From positions 2,542,001-2,606,000 of the forward strand of contig NC_018632.1 of NCBI RefSeq assembly GCF_000172635.2: a stretch of 64,000 bases of DNA, given 5' to 3'. The position numbers were made by a program, and so were the translations under genes. The notes beneath the pieces are model-generated. The model was not told the origin of the DNA. It did not search any database and saw nothing but the letters and a program-made list of their open reading frames with translations. Shown one piece after another: positions 28,101 to 35,593 of this stretch; the stretch's first letter is position 1; every line of letters starts with the position of its first letter. Origin of the DNA: Alteromonas macleodii ATCC 27126 (GTDB lineage Bacteria; Pseudomonadota; Gammaproteobacteria; Enterobacterales; Alteromonadaceae).

Positions 28101-29317
28101 AGATACTTCTCAGACTTTTTTGTCGTGAAATCATAGTGATTAAGCCCATTTTCTGTACCTATCCAAATTTTATTAGGCTCAGTCTCGGCAAACGACCACA
28201 CCACATGGCTAGTCAAAACACTAGCCTCACCTGCTCGTTCATTCTGGATGGCAAAAATATCCGCACTTTTCACACCGAAATACAGCGCGCCAGCATAGAC
28301 TGAACTTAACCAGAGGTTGTCAGATTCATCTTTGGCAATGGCGATAATTTTTTTGTTTGAAATTTCGGTGAAACCGTTATGCGGTTCTAAGATGTGTTCG
28401 TATTCCCAACCACCTGCTTTTTTACTCAGCTGATATAGCCCTTTATTAGTGCCCATCCAAAAAGCGTTGTCTTTGTACTGAACCAACGTCCACACGTTTC
28501 TGTCGGATACGACCTGTGTAAAGACATGTTCTTTTTCGCCTTGTACCTGCTTGAGAAAATCTTGTTTCTGAGCAACAAATACGCCCAAAACCGTTGAAAT
28601 CCACACCCTATCCTTATCGTCTAAAAGTAGAAACTTTGCATTGCCGTTATCGAGGTTTTCGGGAATATCCCCCAGGTAATCAAGTCGACGTAAAGGCTGT
28701 TCTAAATTGTTGATATTTTTGACGTACACCCCCGATGTAGTGGCTACCAGTAAGGTGTCTTCAACGGTGATTGCCGCCCGGATGCTTTGGCTGTTACCCA
28801 ACAGCGGCTCAGGGAGCTTTGCTATTCGCTCAAGGGTTTTAGTTTGCGTGTTAAATTTATGCACTTCTTCTGTCAGTGCAATGATAAGGTGCGTGTCATC
28901 TTGCCAATGAAAGGTTTCCGCATGTTGCACAAAACCTTCAAAGTCGTGGTAGTACGTTGGCTCTAATTGCACCACATCCTGAGTGGCTAAATCGAGATAA
29001 TAAACTCCTCTGCCGTACACGCTAAACCACAACGCTTCAGTACCTTGAAGGGCAAGTCGATAAATGGATGAGTCTATAAGAGAATTGTCTGGACCTGCTA
29101 CTCGTTTAGTTCTTACTCCATCCCAACGAACCAAACCACCTTCTGTGGCTATCCACACAAAGCCATCTTCGTTTATAACAATGTCGTTGACGATATCTTG
29201 CGGAAGGCCATTTTTGGTCGATAAAGACTGAAAGACGGGATTAGATAGTCGCGGTGAGGCCACCGCTTGTAGGCTTACAACTAAAACCAGCAGTAAAAGA
29301 TAGTTGAAATATCTCAT
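25145..29317 (-). CDS. Sensor with propeller, PAS, GGDEF and EAL domains
   Basis: About 1390 residues. A signal peptide (1-21) precedes a periplasmic two-component-type beta-propeller (about 25-690; repeats like GFVWIATEGGLVRWDG and GNIWFSSHKGLHNYDP), then a Y_Y_Y domain and one membrane helix near 805-825. A PAS domain, GGDEF (RLGGDEF, GGDEF at 1046-1050) and EAL follow in the cytoplasm. The GGDEF site is intact. EAL is ELL at 1174-1176, while SINLS, EITE, DDFGTGYSS, KIDKSF, AEGVE and QGYFYAKP are all present, so phosphodiesterase activity is likely. It should make and/or degrade cyclic di-GMP in response to a periplasmic, perhaps carbohydrate, signal. ATG 29317 is preferred to the preceding TTG. 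It is transcribed alone. Confidence 0.93.
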   Translation of the reverse strand: MRYFNYLLLLVLVVSLQAVASPRLSNPVFQSLSTKNGLPQDIVNDIVINEDGFVWIATEGGLVRWDGVRTKRVAGPDNSLIDSSIYRLALQGTEALWFSVYGRGVYYLDLATQDVVQLEPTYYHDFEGFVQHAETFHWQDDTHLIIALTEEVHKFNTQTKTLERIAKLPEPLLGNSQSIRAAITVEDTLLVATTSGVYVKNINNLEQPLRRLDYLGDIPENLDNGNAKFLLLDDKDRVWISTVLGVFVAQKQDFLKQVQGEKEHVFTQVVSDRNVWTLVQYKDNAFWMGTNKGLYQLSKKAGGWEYEHILEPHNGFTEISNKKIIAIAKDESDNLWLSSVYAGALYFGVKSADIFAIQNERAGEASVLTSHVVWSFAETEPNKIWIGTENGLNHYDFTTKKSEKYLYSKSERAIIGEGAVDKIVPTQSGELFLNTYNGIRLFDMETGEANRPEVLKGGDDTIFDAYGTGMMLSDKGDLYFIGNEGFVKYDVDEKEISSLELDPRVFDINFSLGFLGQSHYHNDRLFFATEGGLWLIDPETFQHELVYRFSELQRGRDRSISSWVIDDMGVLWLAYSGVGLVGIDADTFEPLYNLNESNILLSNIVYGLQKDEAGNIWFSSHKGLHNYDPSTGQIKNFIYGRELSVSEFNQGASLKLKDGRLAYGSTSGAVVFSASQLESLEVGRSLLSKQTAITEVAVDNRVLNQPLKNLSGHHFDLDYEDYGLTIHFSSLAMSGIGKVKYYYKLLNGDRVVTEGVTDDAKITFTNIEPGDYVFSVAPTPGSFDYNVLPAEITLYMPHAPLRSPLAYTIYAALIVSLFVAYLLSRQRQLFRLQKAQQQVTLFSDAFRQTRDWVLIFDKEKRLVAANPAFEHVFGFNNKEPLPKQLARLYLRYPTLNRHLSGKLPEMQGGDFWKDEAVIDGADGKRYDVLIDITAVSGESNTAEHYLIVISDITEQKNAERKLLKIATYDGLTGLVNRTLLLDRLEHAIGLARHHEHRVAVMFVDLDRFKGINDSLGHDYGDKLLRIVANRMRNLVAESGTVARLGGDEFVIVIEEVNANDDLSSFVAQIIESVETPISLAEEVLRVSCSIGVAFYPEDASEPAELIKQADVAMYTAKKDALSGFTYFTTDMNERAKTRLQLENKVKRAYSDDCFFNHYQPIIDARTNTTIGVELLLRGKLDNEPLFPDQFIPVLEELKYIIEVTRQAMRRAAEDLSSWYSQGFTGFVSINLSALHFKTEFDLTGVLTLLDEFNLPKEAFRFEITEGVLMDDSDNALRQINRFVKEGFVLALDDFGTGYSSLSYLKRYPLSVLKIDKSFVNEMAPGNANEALVTTTITLANNLNMSCVAEGVETKAQAEELIGKACYFHQGYFYAKPCTAEEVVPLLFKAW

Positions 29318-29533
29318 CAAAAATGGGTCGCACGTTTTAAATTTTTATTATAAACCCAAGTGTAACAGAATGTTTTAAACTTGGGCAGCTTCTAAAATGA
29401 GGTTTTTATAAACGTGAAGGAAACATCTATCGCATTGATAAATAAATATTAATTTTTCTAAAGCGTACAATATGAACAAAAGCAAAAGGCGCGTCCGACT
29501 AAATACACTTAGGGCTATTTCGATATTTTTATT

Positions 29534-30922
29534 TTACTCTTGCTGTACAGGAATGCGACCAACTGGAACAACCTGTCTGCGAATGCTTGGCTGTGGCGCT
29601 AGCCTGTACAAATCACCGTTCTGCCCTACATAGGTCTTTTTAATACCGCACGCTTTAGCAATATTTGCATGTGCTTGAAGGTGTTGATGCTCGCCGTGAA
29701 CCGGAATAGCTATGGTAGGTTTTACCCAATGATACATGAGCTTTAATTCTTCTTCACAGGGGTGACCGCTGGCATGAATTGGCAGCGTGCTATCTTCACT
29801 GTGAATAACCGTTACTCCCTTTTCCTGCAGCGCTTTACTTAGTCGGCCTACACTTTCTTCATTTCCAGGAATAACTATCGAAGAAAATAGCACAGTATCC
29901 CCTTTGTCTAAACTAAGGTGAGGGTGAGTGTCTTTTGCAAAACGCGCCAGCGCGGTATTTTTCTCGCCCTGGCTGCCTGTCGCTACGGCTAAAACTTCAT
30001 GGGGGGGAAGATAACCTAAATGTTGGGGATCGGTCACAGGTAAATCGTCTGGCCAAATGCCCTGTTGCTTGGCAATGCCGTACATGTTCATTAACGAACG
30101 ACCGTACAGCGCCATGTAGCGCTTAGTTTTCTTCGCGACTTTAGCCAGCGAAATTAGCCGTGCTATATTGCTACCAAAGCATCCTACCACCGCTCTCCCC
30201 TTTAACGGCGCGATAGTGCTTAATAGGCCGTCGTAACAATTTCTCTCTGAAATTGAAAAGCCCGGTTTTGTTGCATTGGTAGAGTCTCCAACCATGGCAA
30301 GAATATTCTCACTGCCTAGTCGCTTGTAAAGGCTAACGTCAAAAGGTAAACCTGTTATGGGGTTGGCATCAATTTTCCAGTCTGCTGTATGCAATACTGT
30401 GCCTACTGGTGTATTGATTTTTAGTGCGAAGGGTTCTGGAAGCGAATGAGTAATGGCTAGCCAGTTAACGCTAAAAGGCCCAATTTGCTTGGTATCGCCT
30501 GCATCGACTTCAATAATGGCAATACGGTTAGCCAATTTGCTCCTTGCAAGCTTTCGCCTTAACACTTCGGCGGTAAAAGACGTAGTATAAATTGGCTTTT
30601 GGAAACGTTCCCAAAGGTAAGGAATTGCGCCTACATGATCTTCATGGGCGTGGGTAATGACAATGCCAGCCAGTGCTTCTTTTTGTTTAGCAATAAATGA
30701 AGGGTTCGGAGCCACAACGCGATGCGTAGTGGCTTTGAACGTATTCTGGTTAGACGCTTGGCTGACGCCTTTGTAGGCAGGTACGAGAGACTCATCAAAA
30801 GAAACCCCACAGTCAACCATTAACCATTGACCATCGTGACCATACAAATTGAGGTTCATCCCAATTTCGCCCGTTCCGCCTAACGGAAGAAACCACAAAT
30901 CATCAGCAGATGGGTGCAACAA
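29534..30922 (-). CDS. RNase J-like metallo-beta-lactamase/beta-CASP nuclease
   Basis: The 462-residue protein opens FLPLGGTGEIGMN and carries the metal motif HAHEDH (91-96), then GDSTNATKPGFSISE and the late HASGH and HGEHQHL motifs. These are signatures of the RNase J group, which combines endonuclease and 5'-3' exonuclease activities. It is about 90 residues shorter than Bacillus RNase J, and little or none of the C-terminal domain is left. Gammaproteobacteria rely mainly on RNase E, so its role is uncertain. The start is TTG at 30922, as no ATG lies ahead of the conserved N-terminus; its ribosome site is weak. Confidence 0.85.
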   Translation of the reverse strand: MLHPSADDLWFLPLGGTGEIGMNLNLYGHDGQWLMVDCGVSFDESLVPAYKGVSQASNQNTFKATTHRVVAPNPSFIAKQKEALAGIVITHAHEDHVGAIPYLWERFQKPIYTTSFTAEVLRRKLARSKLANRIAIIEVDAGDTKQIGPFSVNWLAITHSLPEPFALKINTPVGTVLHTADWKIDANPITGLPFDVSLYKRLGSENILAMVGDSTNATKPGFSISERNCYDGLLSTIAPLKGRAVVGCFGSNIARLISLAKVAKKTKRYMALYGRSLMNMYGIAKQQGIWPDDLPVTDPQHLGYLPPHEVLAVATGSQGEKNTALARFAKDTHPHLSLDKGDTVLFSSIVIPGNEESVGRLSKALQEKGVTVIHSEDSTLPIHASGHPCEEELKLMYHWVKPTIAIPVHGEHQHLQAHANIAKACGIKKTYVGQNGDLYRLAPQPSIRRQVVPVGRIPVQQE

Positions 30923-30990
30923 AACGGCTATTACCTTTTCTCAGAGCATTGAATATTAGTTTGACGTTTAAATCTATGAGCGCAGAGCCA

Positions 30991-31224
30991 TCATTCGTGC
31001 AATTCAGCATTAAGTTGGTCTATCACTTCGGCCCACGCAGCGTCTTCAACAATGGCATCTTTCAAAAATGCAGACTGACTTTCATTCCAATAAGGCGCTT
31101 CATGAAGATGTTGGCTCTTATTCAGCCCTCGATGTGTTTCAAAAAATTCAGCAATTTCTTCGTCTGAACTTCCTAAACCTAGTTGGCTGAATAGACTATT
31201 CATTGTGGGTTGCTCAGTAAACAT
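30991..31224 (-). CDS. DUF2789 protein
   Basis: A 77-residue helical protein with the DUF2789 pattern: MNSLFSQLGL, EEIAEFFETHRGL, APYWNESQSAFLKDAI and DAAWAEVIDQLNA. The function is unknown; the family is common in gammaproteobacteria. The ATG at 31224 is chosen because AAGGAGG lies six bases ahead; the seven extra codons upstream would include that site. It is transcribed toward the RNase J-like gene, separated by 68 bp, so co-transcription is possible. Confidence 0.85.
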   Translation of the reverse strand: MFTEQPTMNSLFSQLGLGSSDEEIAEFFETHRGLNKSQHLHEAPYWNESQSAFLKDAIVEDAAWAEVIDQLNAELHE

Positions 31225-31348
31225 AACGCCTCCTTGGGTTATCAATTAAGGGCACAATAAACGCCAGATACGTTGTACCCAACTAACTTTTTTATGCCCC
31301 ATTTGCTTACTGGATAATTACCCTTTGTCTTCCCCTTGAGATCACATC

Positions 31349-31699
31349 TTAAAGGTAGTCAGCGAACTCTTCTGGCGTAATCACCTCTCCTTCTTCAGCA
31401 GGTACAGGACATACAATGACCATTAATTCATCTTGCGTCATGCCCGGCACCCACTTAGTCAAAAACTCTTCGGTGCTTAATTCCATCGCTTCACAGTGTG
31501 CCCAGTCTTCGGTTGCCCACAACAGTGCTAACTCAGCATCAGGCCAAACCGGAACACCATCTTCTTCATCAGTAGTTAGCATTACGCAGCCGTGCTCATC
31601 TTTAAGAATGAAGAGTTTCTCTTCCGCTTTAATTGTTGCAAGGCTTGCTTCTAGTCGTTGAAATGCGTTTTTTTCCAATAAAGGATGTAATTGTGACAT
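31349..31699 (-). CDS. DUF2750 protein
   Basis: A 116-residue acidic protein with the DUF2750 features: an LFILKDEHGCVMLTTDE beta hairpin, the PVWPDAELALLWATEDW segment, and an acidic C-terminal VPAEEGEVITPEEFADYL. The family is of unknown function, related to immunity-like or SMI1-like small folds only by inference. AGAGAG precedes the ATG. It sits between DUF2789 and the LysR gene on the same strand with gaps over 70 bp. Confidence 0.8.
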   Translation of the reverse strand: MSQLHPLLEKNAFQRLEASLATIKAEEKLFILKDEHGCVMLTTDEEDGVPVWPDAELALLWATEDWAHCEAMELSTEEFLTKWVPGMTQDELMVIVCPVPAEEGEVITPEEFADYL

Positions 31700-31771
31700 A
31701 AGTTTCTCTCTTTAATTCTGCGATTCACATGCCTTTAAATTAGGCACCGTGGGTAAATTTATTGGCAGCGG

Positions 31772-32602
31772 TTAACACGCTTTAGACACGCTTTCTATTA
31801 TCTCTGCTAGACCCACTCGTCTGACTTGCTTCATGCTGTGCACATACACCTTAAACGATACGTTTTCTAACGTTTCAATTCTGGTCACTATCACACTACC
31901 GGGTAACTGACTCTCAACGTTGGTCGGTAATACGGCAATACCACCTTCGCTCTGTAAATTGTTGAGCGCAAGATTCAACGAATTGGTTCTTAACTTTGCA
32001 TCGCGAAGTTGAGGGTAAGCAGTAAGCAACCAGTCTCTTGCCTTAGTTCCCCAATCAATAGCCACAAAATCTGCTGCATCAATAGTCTCAGACGCTTGTC
32101 CAATTCTATATAGCGCCAAATCCTGCTCTAGCAATACATCACTGTTTACTTCTTCAGATTTCAACGGTTCAGTGGAGAATGATAAGTCTGTCACCCTTTC
32201 GTGCAATTGTCGCGAAAGGGTATCTAACGTAAGAACTTCAGCCTTTACTGACCAATCGGGAAACGAGTTGTGTAGGTGACTGAGCATCTGAGGCAATAAC
32301 AGCTCGCTCGCCAGCTGTGTTGCGCCGCAAACAACATATTCAGAGGATTGAATTTGGAGCTCTTGTTTTGCTTCGTTTAGCGTTGCGCATAATTGCCTAG
32401 CGTAAGGCAGAAGTTTCTCACCAGATTGAGTGAGCTGTATACTGTTGCGTTGCCTAATAAAAAGCGTGGTATGAAAATACTCTTCAAGTAGCTTTATGCG
32501 CGCACTGACTGCAGATTGAGTAAGGTAAAGGTTTTCAGCCGCTTTACCAAAGTGACGAGTTTTTGCCACCTCTATAAAGGTGGTGAGAAAGCGTATATCC
32601 AT
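31772..32602 (-). CDS. hdfR: LysR-family regulator, HdfR-like
   Basis: A 276-residue LysR protein with an N-terminal winged helix (FIEVAKTRHFGKAAENLYLTQSAVSARIKLLEE) and a C-terminal substrate-binding domain that is somewhat short. The neighbouring maoP gene, divergent some 700 bp away, reproduces the hdfR-maoP arrangement of E. coli. In E. coli HdfR represses the flagellar master operon flhDC and activates gltBD. Its flagellar role need not hold here, as flhDC is absent from many Alteromonadales. The name is inferred from sequence type plus synteny. Confidence 0.75.
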   Translation of the reverse strand: MDIRFLTTFIEVAKTRHFGKAAENLYLTQSAVSARIKLLEEYFHTTLFIRQRNSIQLTQSGEKLLPYARQLCATLNEAKQELQIQSSEYVVCGATQLASELLLPQMLSHLHNSFPDWSVKAEVLTLDTLSRQLHERVTDLSFSTEPLKSEEVNSDVLLEQDLALYRIGQASETIDAADFVAIDWGTKARDWLLTAYPQLRDAKLRTNSLNLALNNLQSEGGIAVLPTNVESQLPGSVIVTRIETLENVSFKVYVHSMKQVRRVGLAEIIESVSKAC

Positions 32603-32728
32603 GCTTATTGTACAACCGAATCAAAGTGGGTCTAAATTGACACAGATAATACGGCAAGTAAACACAAAAGCACAGAAGCGCACCGCTATAAACGGTACGC
32701 TTTATTAAAATTTCACCAACTCGCTGAA

Positions 32729-32896
32729 TTAATACTCTTCTTGGTGCAGGCGACGCTGTTTGTCACGGCGTTGCAGGTCACGCTTCTGCTTTTCCTTTAC
32801 AGTACTTTGACGTTTGGAATTTGGCTTTTTAGCGTGAAAATCTTCCTCTTCTACCGAGTCCCATTCATCACGCTGGTAACGATAGTCTTTACTCAT
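32729..32896 (-). CDS. Small charged hypothetical protein
   Basis: A 55-residue, highly charged protein: acidic N-terminal part (DEWDSVEEEDF), then a lysine/arginine-rich coil ending RRDKQRRLHQEEY. No family is recognised. The ATG at 32896 is preceded by AGAGAAG, so it is preferred over the longer frame to 32926. It occupies the gap between hdfR and maoP and is on the hdfR strand. Its composition suggests binding to RNA, ribosomes or DNA, but this is only a guess. Confidence 0.6.
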   Translation of the reverse strand: MSKDYRYQRDEWDSVEEEDFHAKKPNSKRQSTVKEKQKRDLQRRDKQRRLHQEEY

Positions 32897-33295
32897 TGAC
32901 TTCTCTGGGTTGTTAACACACCTCAATTATTATCTTAAGCGACAAAATAGAAAACGAATTTTAATCATCGTAGCGACAAGAATTTTTGATTATTCCCATC
33001 AGTGATTTTCATAGACTTTTAACGTCCAACTCATTTACGCTCGTGTAATAGCGACGCCCGTTGCAGGGCCAATAAATAAAAACTTACATTTTACTTTAAT
33101 TTCAAAAACTTAGGCATATCACGCTTGAGGTTATCCCCTCGCACTTTCTGTATACTTTTCAAACGCAATCTTAAATTTAGTGTTAGATTTTATACCGTTA
33201 AAAATTTTTTATTGATAAGAGAAAAATCTTTTGTTTTATCTTCGTTTTTAATTATCTTAAAAGTGCGCTGAACAAAACATTACGTTGGGTACAAC
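32897..33295. other. Intergenic region before maoP
   Basis: About 400 bp, AT-rich, between divergent genes. In E. coli the maoS site that MaoP needs lies in the hdfR-maoP gap. Only a short imperfect palindrome, GAGG-TTATCC-CCTC (33127-33140), was seen, and no long one. It should hold promoters for both directions, but none can be named with confidence. Confidence 0.5.
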
Positions 33296-33652
33296 ATGAA
33301 AAGTTTAGCTATTCGACAATCTGCAAAACCTTATATTGACCGTCAGAAGTTTCCATACGGTTTTCGTAAATCAGGTGACTTCAGTATTACTGAAGCCGAT
33401 CTTCTAACCCACTACGGCAAAACACTGCTAGGACTTGAAAGTGGCGAATTGTCGCCTGAAAGTGATGATGAGAGACATTTCGTCGAATTCGTTACAGGTA
33501 AAGTTGAAGCTAGCAATAACCTAGAAAAAGCCTGGGCGAAATACGTCAGATTAGCAAGGGGCAAAAAGCACTTCTACACCCTTCACAGCAGTGCGAGTAA
33601 CCAGTCAGACTATGATGAAGATTACTCTGATGAAGAATTCGATGTAGCATAA
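33296..33652 (+). CDS. maoP: MaoP (DUF413/YifE), Ori macrodomain protein
   Basis: A 118-residue protein with the DUF413 pattern: a YIDRQKFPYGFRKSGDFSI opening, then EADLLTHYGKTLLGLESG, ERHFVEFVTG, and WAKYVRLARGKKHFYTLHS, with an acidic tail. In E. coli MaoP acts with the maoS DNA site to keep the replication-origin region of the chromosome constrained as a macrodomain. Its location opposite an HdfR-like gene is conserved. It is followed by its own terminator. Confidence 0.88.
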   Translation: MKSLAIRQSAKPYIDRQKFPYGFRKSGDFSITEADLLTHYGKTLLGLESGELSPESDDERHFVEFVTGKVEASNNLEKAWAKYVRLARGKKHFYTLHSSASNQSDYDEDYSDEEFDVA

Positions 33653-33667
33653 TGCTACAGCATTACT

Positions 33668-33695
33668 AAAAAGCTCGCTCCGGCGAGCTTTTTTG
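33668..33695 (+). terminator. Terminator after maoP
   Basis: AAAAAGCTCGC (33668-33678), loop TCCG, and GCGAGCTTTTT (33683-33693) followed by T-rich DNA, 15 bp beyond the maoP stop. Confidence 0.9.
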
Positions 33696-33844
33696 TTATT
33701 GAACAAATGATCTCAATCAACTTCAGACAAGAACAAAATGAAGAAACATTAAGGACTGTCTACACTTAGTAGTAATACAGAGTGATGTGCAGTGAATCAT
33801 GCATTTCATTCTGAAAAACGAGCCCATGCAAAGGAGGCGCAACG

Positions 33845-34594
33845 ATGATCATCAGTTCAAAACAGCTTACTCACTTTTCTATTCATGCCCTTGATGACAA
33901 AGTGGGCGGCATCCGCGATATCCTTTTCGACGACGAAACTTTCACTGTTCGCTACTTGGTCGCAGATACCAATACTTGGCTACCGCTTAGCCGTAAAGTG
34001 GTGATATCACCTATATCTGTCAAACAGTTAGATGAAGATAGTGAGTCTGTTCATATCAATATGACAGTTGATACATTAAAAAACAGCCCCTCTATTGACG
34101 AACATAAGCCTGTGTCACGTGAATACGAAGAAAATCTCTTCAAATATTTTGGTTACGGATACTATTGGATTGGACCAGGAGCTTGGGGGGAGTTCGCACA
34201 TCCAAATGAACTGGTCGAATTACAGCGCGCTGAAGAGTCTGAAACTGAAAACCCGAAAAAGAGCACCAACCACCTAAGAGCAGTGGGCGAAGTTGGTGGA
34301 TATGAAGTTGCTACAACCACTGATAACGTTGGCCACATCAGTAACTTCGTCATTGACACCGAGAGCTGGAAGATAATCATGCTAGTGGTAGATACCAACA
34401 ACTGGCTTCCGGGTGGCAAACATCTCGCACTTCTACCTAGCGATATCGAAAGTATCGACTGGGCGGCGCACAGCGTAGTAGTCAATTTAAGTCACGACGA
34501 ATTGGTTGATAGACCTGAAGTGGAAAGTGAAAAAATATCTGAAGAAGGCTATGTGCCTATGCTTTGCGAGCAACTGAATAAAAACGGAAATTAA
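33845..34594 (+). CDS. Protein with two PRC-barrel domains
   Basis: The 249-residue protein has two related PRC-barrel modules: residues ~8-85 (HALDDKVGGIRDILFDDETF, RYLVADTNTWLPLSRKVV) and ~145-225 (TTDNVGHISNFVIDTESW, MLVVDTNNWLPGGKHLAL). A glycine/aromatic linker (YFGYGYYWIGPGAWG) lies between. PRC barrels bind RNA or act in membrane-linked and stress contexts; this two-barrel arrangement is common in environmental bacteria and has no firm function. A very strong AAAGGAGG site precedes the ATG. No partner gene is adjacent. Confidence 0.85.
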   Translation: MIISSKQLTHFSIHALDDKVGGIRDILFDDETFTVRYLVADTNTWLPLSRKVVISPISVKQLDEDSESVHINMTVDTLKNSPSIDEHKPVSREYEENLFKYFGYGYYWIGPGAWGEFAHPNELVELQRAEESETENPKKSTNHLRAVGEVGGYEVATTTDNVGHISNFVIDTESWKIIMLVVDTNNWLPGGKHLALLPSDIESIDWAAHSVVVNLSHDELVDRPEVESEKISEEGYVPMLCEQLNKNGN

Positions 34595-34638
34595 TAACCG
34601 AAGAATGTCACTGTTGGCGATTTTTAGTTAGGAACTTT

Positions 34639-34668
34639 ACAATGTCCGTTGTTGAAGGCGGACATTGT
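34639..34668. other. Hairpin between PRC-barrel and ArsR genes
   Basis: ACAATGTCCG (34639-34648) and CGGACATTGT (34659-34668) form a ten-pair stem with a ten-base loop between convergent genes. Neither strand has a T run behind it, so it may be a Rho-region or RNA-end stabilising structure rather than a standard terminator. Confidence 0.45.
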
Positions 34669-34690
34669 AGCTTAGGATACAAAAAGAAGA

Positions 34691-35002
34691 TTACTCGCAG
34701 AAAAATTCGTACATCAAAGCAATCAAACGCTTGACGCGCTCGTCTGCTAAGCGGTAGTAAATAGTTTGACCTTCCCTTCTTGTGGCCACCATTTTTGATT
34801 CTCGCAATAAAGCAAGATGCTGAGAAATCACTGGCTGCGAGACGCTAACAACTTCGAGAAGTTCGGTTACCGATTTTTCCTCTTTCAGCAACGAACAAAG
34901 CACCATAAGGCGTGTTTTATTCGCGAATTGCTTTAGGAAGATCTCGGCTTCCGCAGCGTGTTCCATTATATCATCTGAACCTATTACCATATCCTCGGAC
35001 AT
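34691..35002 (-). CDS. ArsR-family repressor, BigR/SqrR-like
   Basis: A 103-residue winged-helix repressor; the recognition helix lies in SVSQPVISQHLALLRESK. Two cysteines, Cys36 (MVLCSLL) and Cys102 (EFFCE), are at the spots of the redox pair of BigR and SqrR, which form a tetrasulfide bridge with reactive sulfur species and release DNA. There are no classic metal-site ArsR motifs. ATG 35002 has AGAGAG upstream; a GTG two codons earlier is less likely. A rhodanese gene lies divergent, and a perfect palindrome at 35051-35064 lies between them, so sulfide/persulfide control of sulfur handling is a fair inference. Confidence 0.82.
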   Translation of the reverse strand: MSEDMVIGSDDIMEHAAEAEIFLKQFANKTRLMVLCSLLKEEKSVTELLEVVSVSQPVISQHLALLRESKMVATRREGQTIYYRLADERVKRLIALMYEFFCE

Positions 35003-35050
35003 AAGCACTCTCTATCTGTAAAGTATTTCGGCACCAATTTAGCCATTTAC

Positions 35051-35064
35051 TATACTAAAGTATA
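35051..35064. promoter_or_regulatory. Candidate operator of BigR/SqrR-like repressor
   Basis: TATACT-AA-AGTATA is a 6+6 palindrome centred between the divergent ArsR and rhodanese genes. BigR operators are AT-rich palindromes overlapping the promoter, so this is a natural candidate; binding is not shown. Confidence 0.5.
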
Positions 35065-35186
35065 AGACATTTTGCCGACCTGCCAATTTATGCGACGAAT
35101 CCCTGTATTTTACATTGTTTTATTACGCTGACATCAATATATTAGATTTTACTTATTTTAACCAAGTTTAGGCAAAAAGGAAAAGT

Positions 35187-35537
35187 ATGCTTATAGATAT
35201 GAAGACTCGAATAGAAAACATAGACGATAACTTACGCACTGTATCTGCGGAGCAAGCGGCCAGTGAGTGCCGAAACAATAGCGGTATACTGATTGATGTA
35301 CGGGAGAGTGCCGAAGTTGCCAATCAGCCCGTACCTTCTGCGCTTCACATACCACGCGGCGTGCTCGAAATGAAGGCACTGGAACAGTTTAAAGATGCTT
35401 CAGCGCCACTTTATATTCACTGTGCGTCGGGCATTCGAGCAAAACTAGCAGCAGAGCAACTTATAAAAATGGGCTATGAGAACGTTTCGGTTGTGACATG
35501 CCCTGTACCCACGATAAACCAAGCAAACCGAAAATGA
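35187..35537 (+). CDS. Single-domain rhodanese
   Basis: A 116-residue sulfurtransferase domain: SAEQAASECR at the start, LIDVRESAEV, IPRGVLEMK, then the active loop IHCASGIRA with Cys79 as the persulfide carrier and Gly/Ile/Arg in the anion-binding loop. The C-terminal V-P-T-I-N tail is ordinary. It moves sulfane sulfur from thiosulfate, glutathione persulfide or similar donors in the cytoplasm. AAGGA precedes the ATG. Its divergent BigR/SqrR-like partner suggests induction by reactive sulfur. Confidence 0.88.
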   Translation: MLIDMKTRIENIDDNLRTVSAEQAASECRNNSGILIDVRESAEVANQPVPSALHIPRGVLEMKALEQFKDASAPLYIHCASGIRAKLAAEQLIKMGYENVSVVTCPVPTINQANRK

Positions 35538-35593
35538 CTTCTTAACCACGTGTATGCTATAAGTATCGTTAATTAAGAGTTTTAAGGCGCTGT

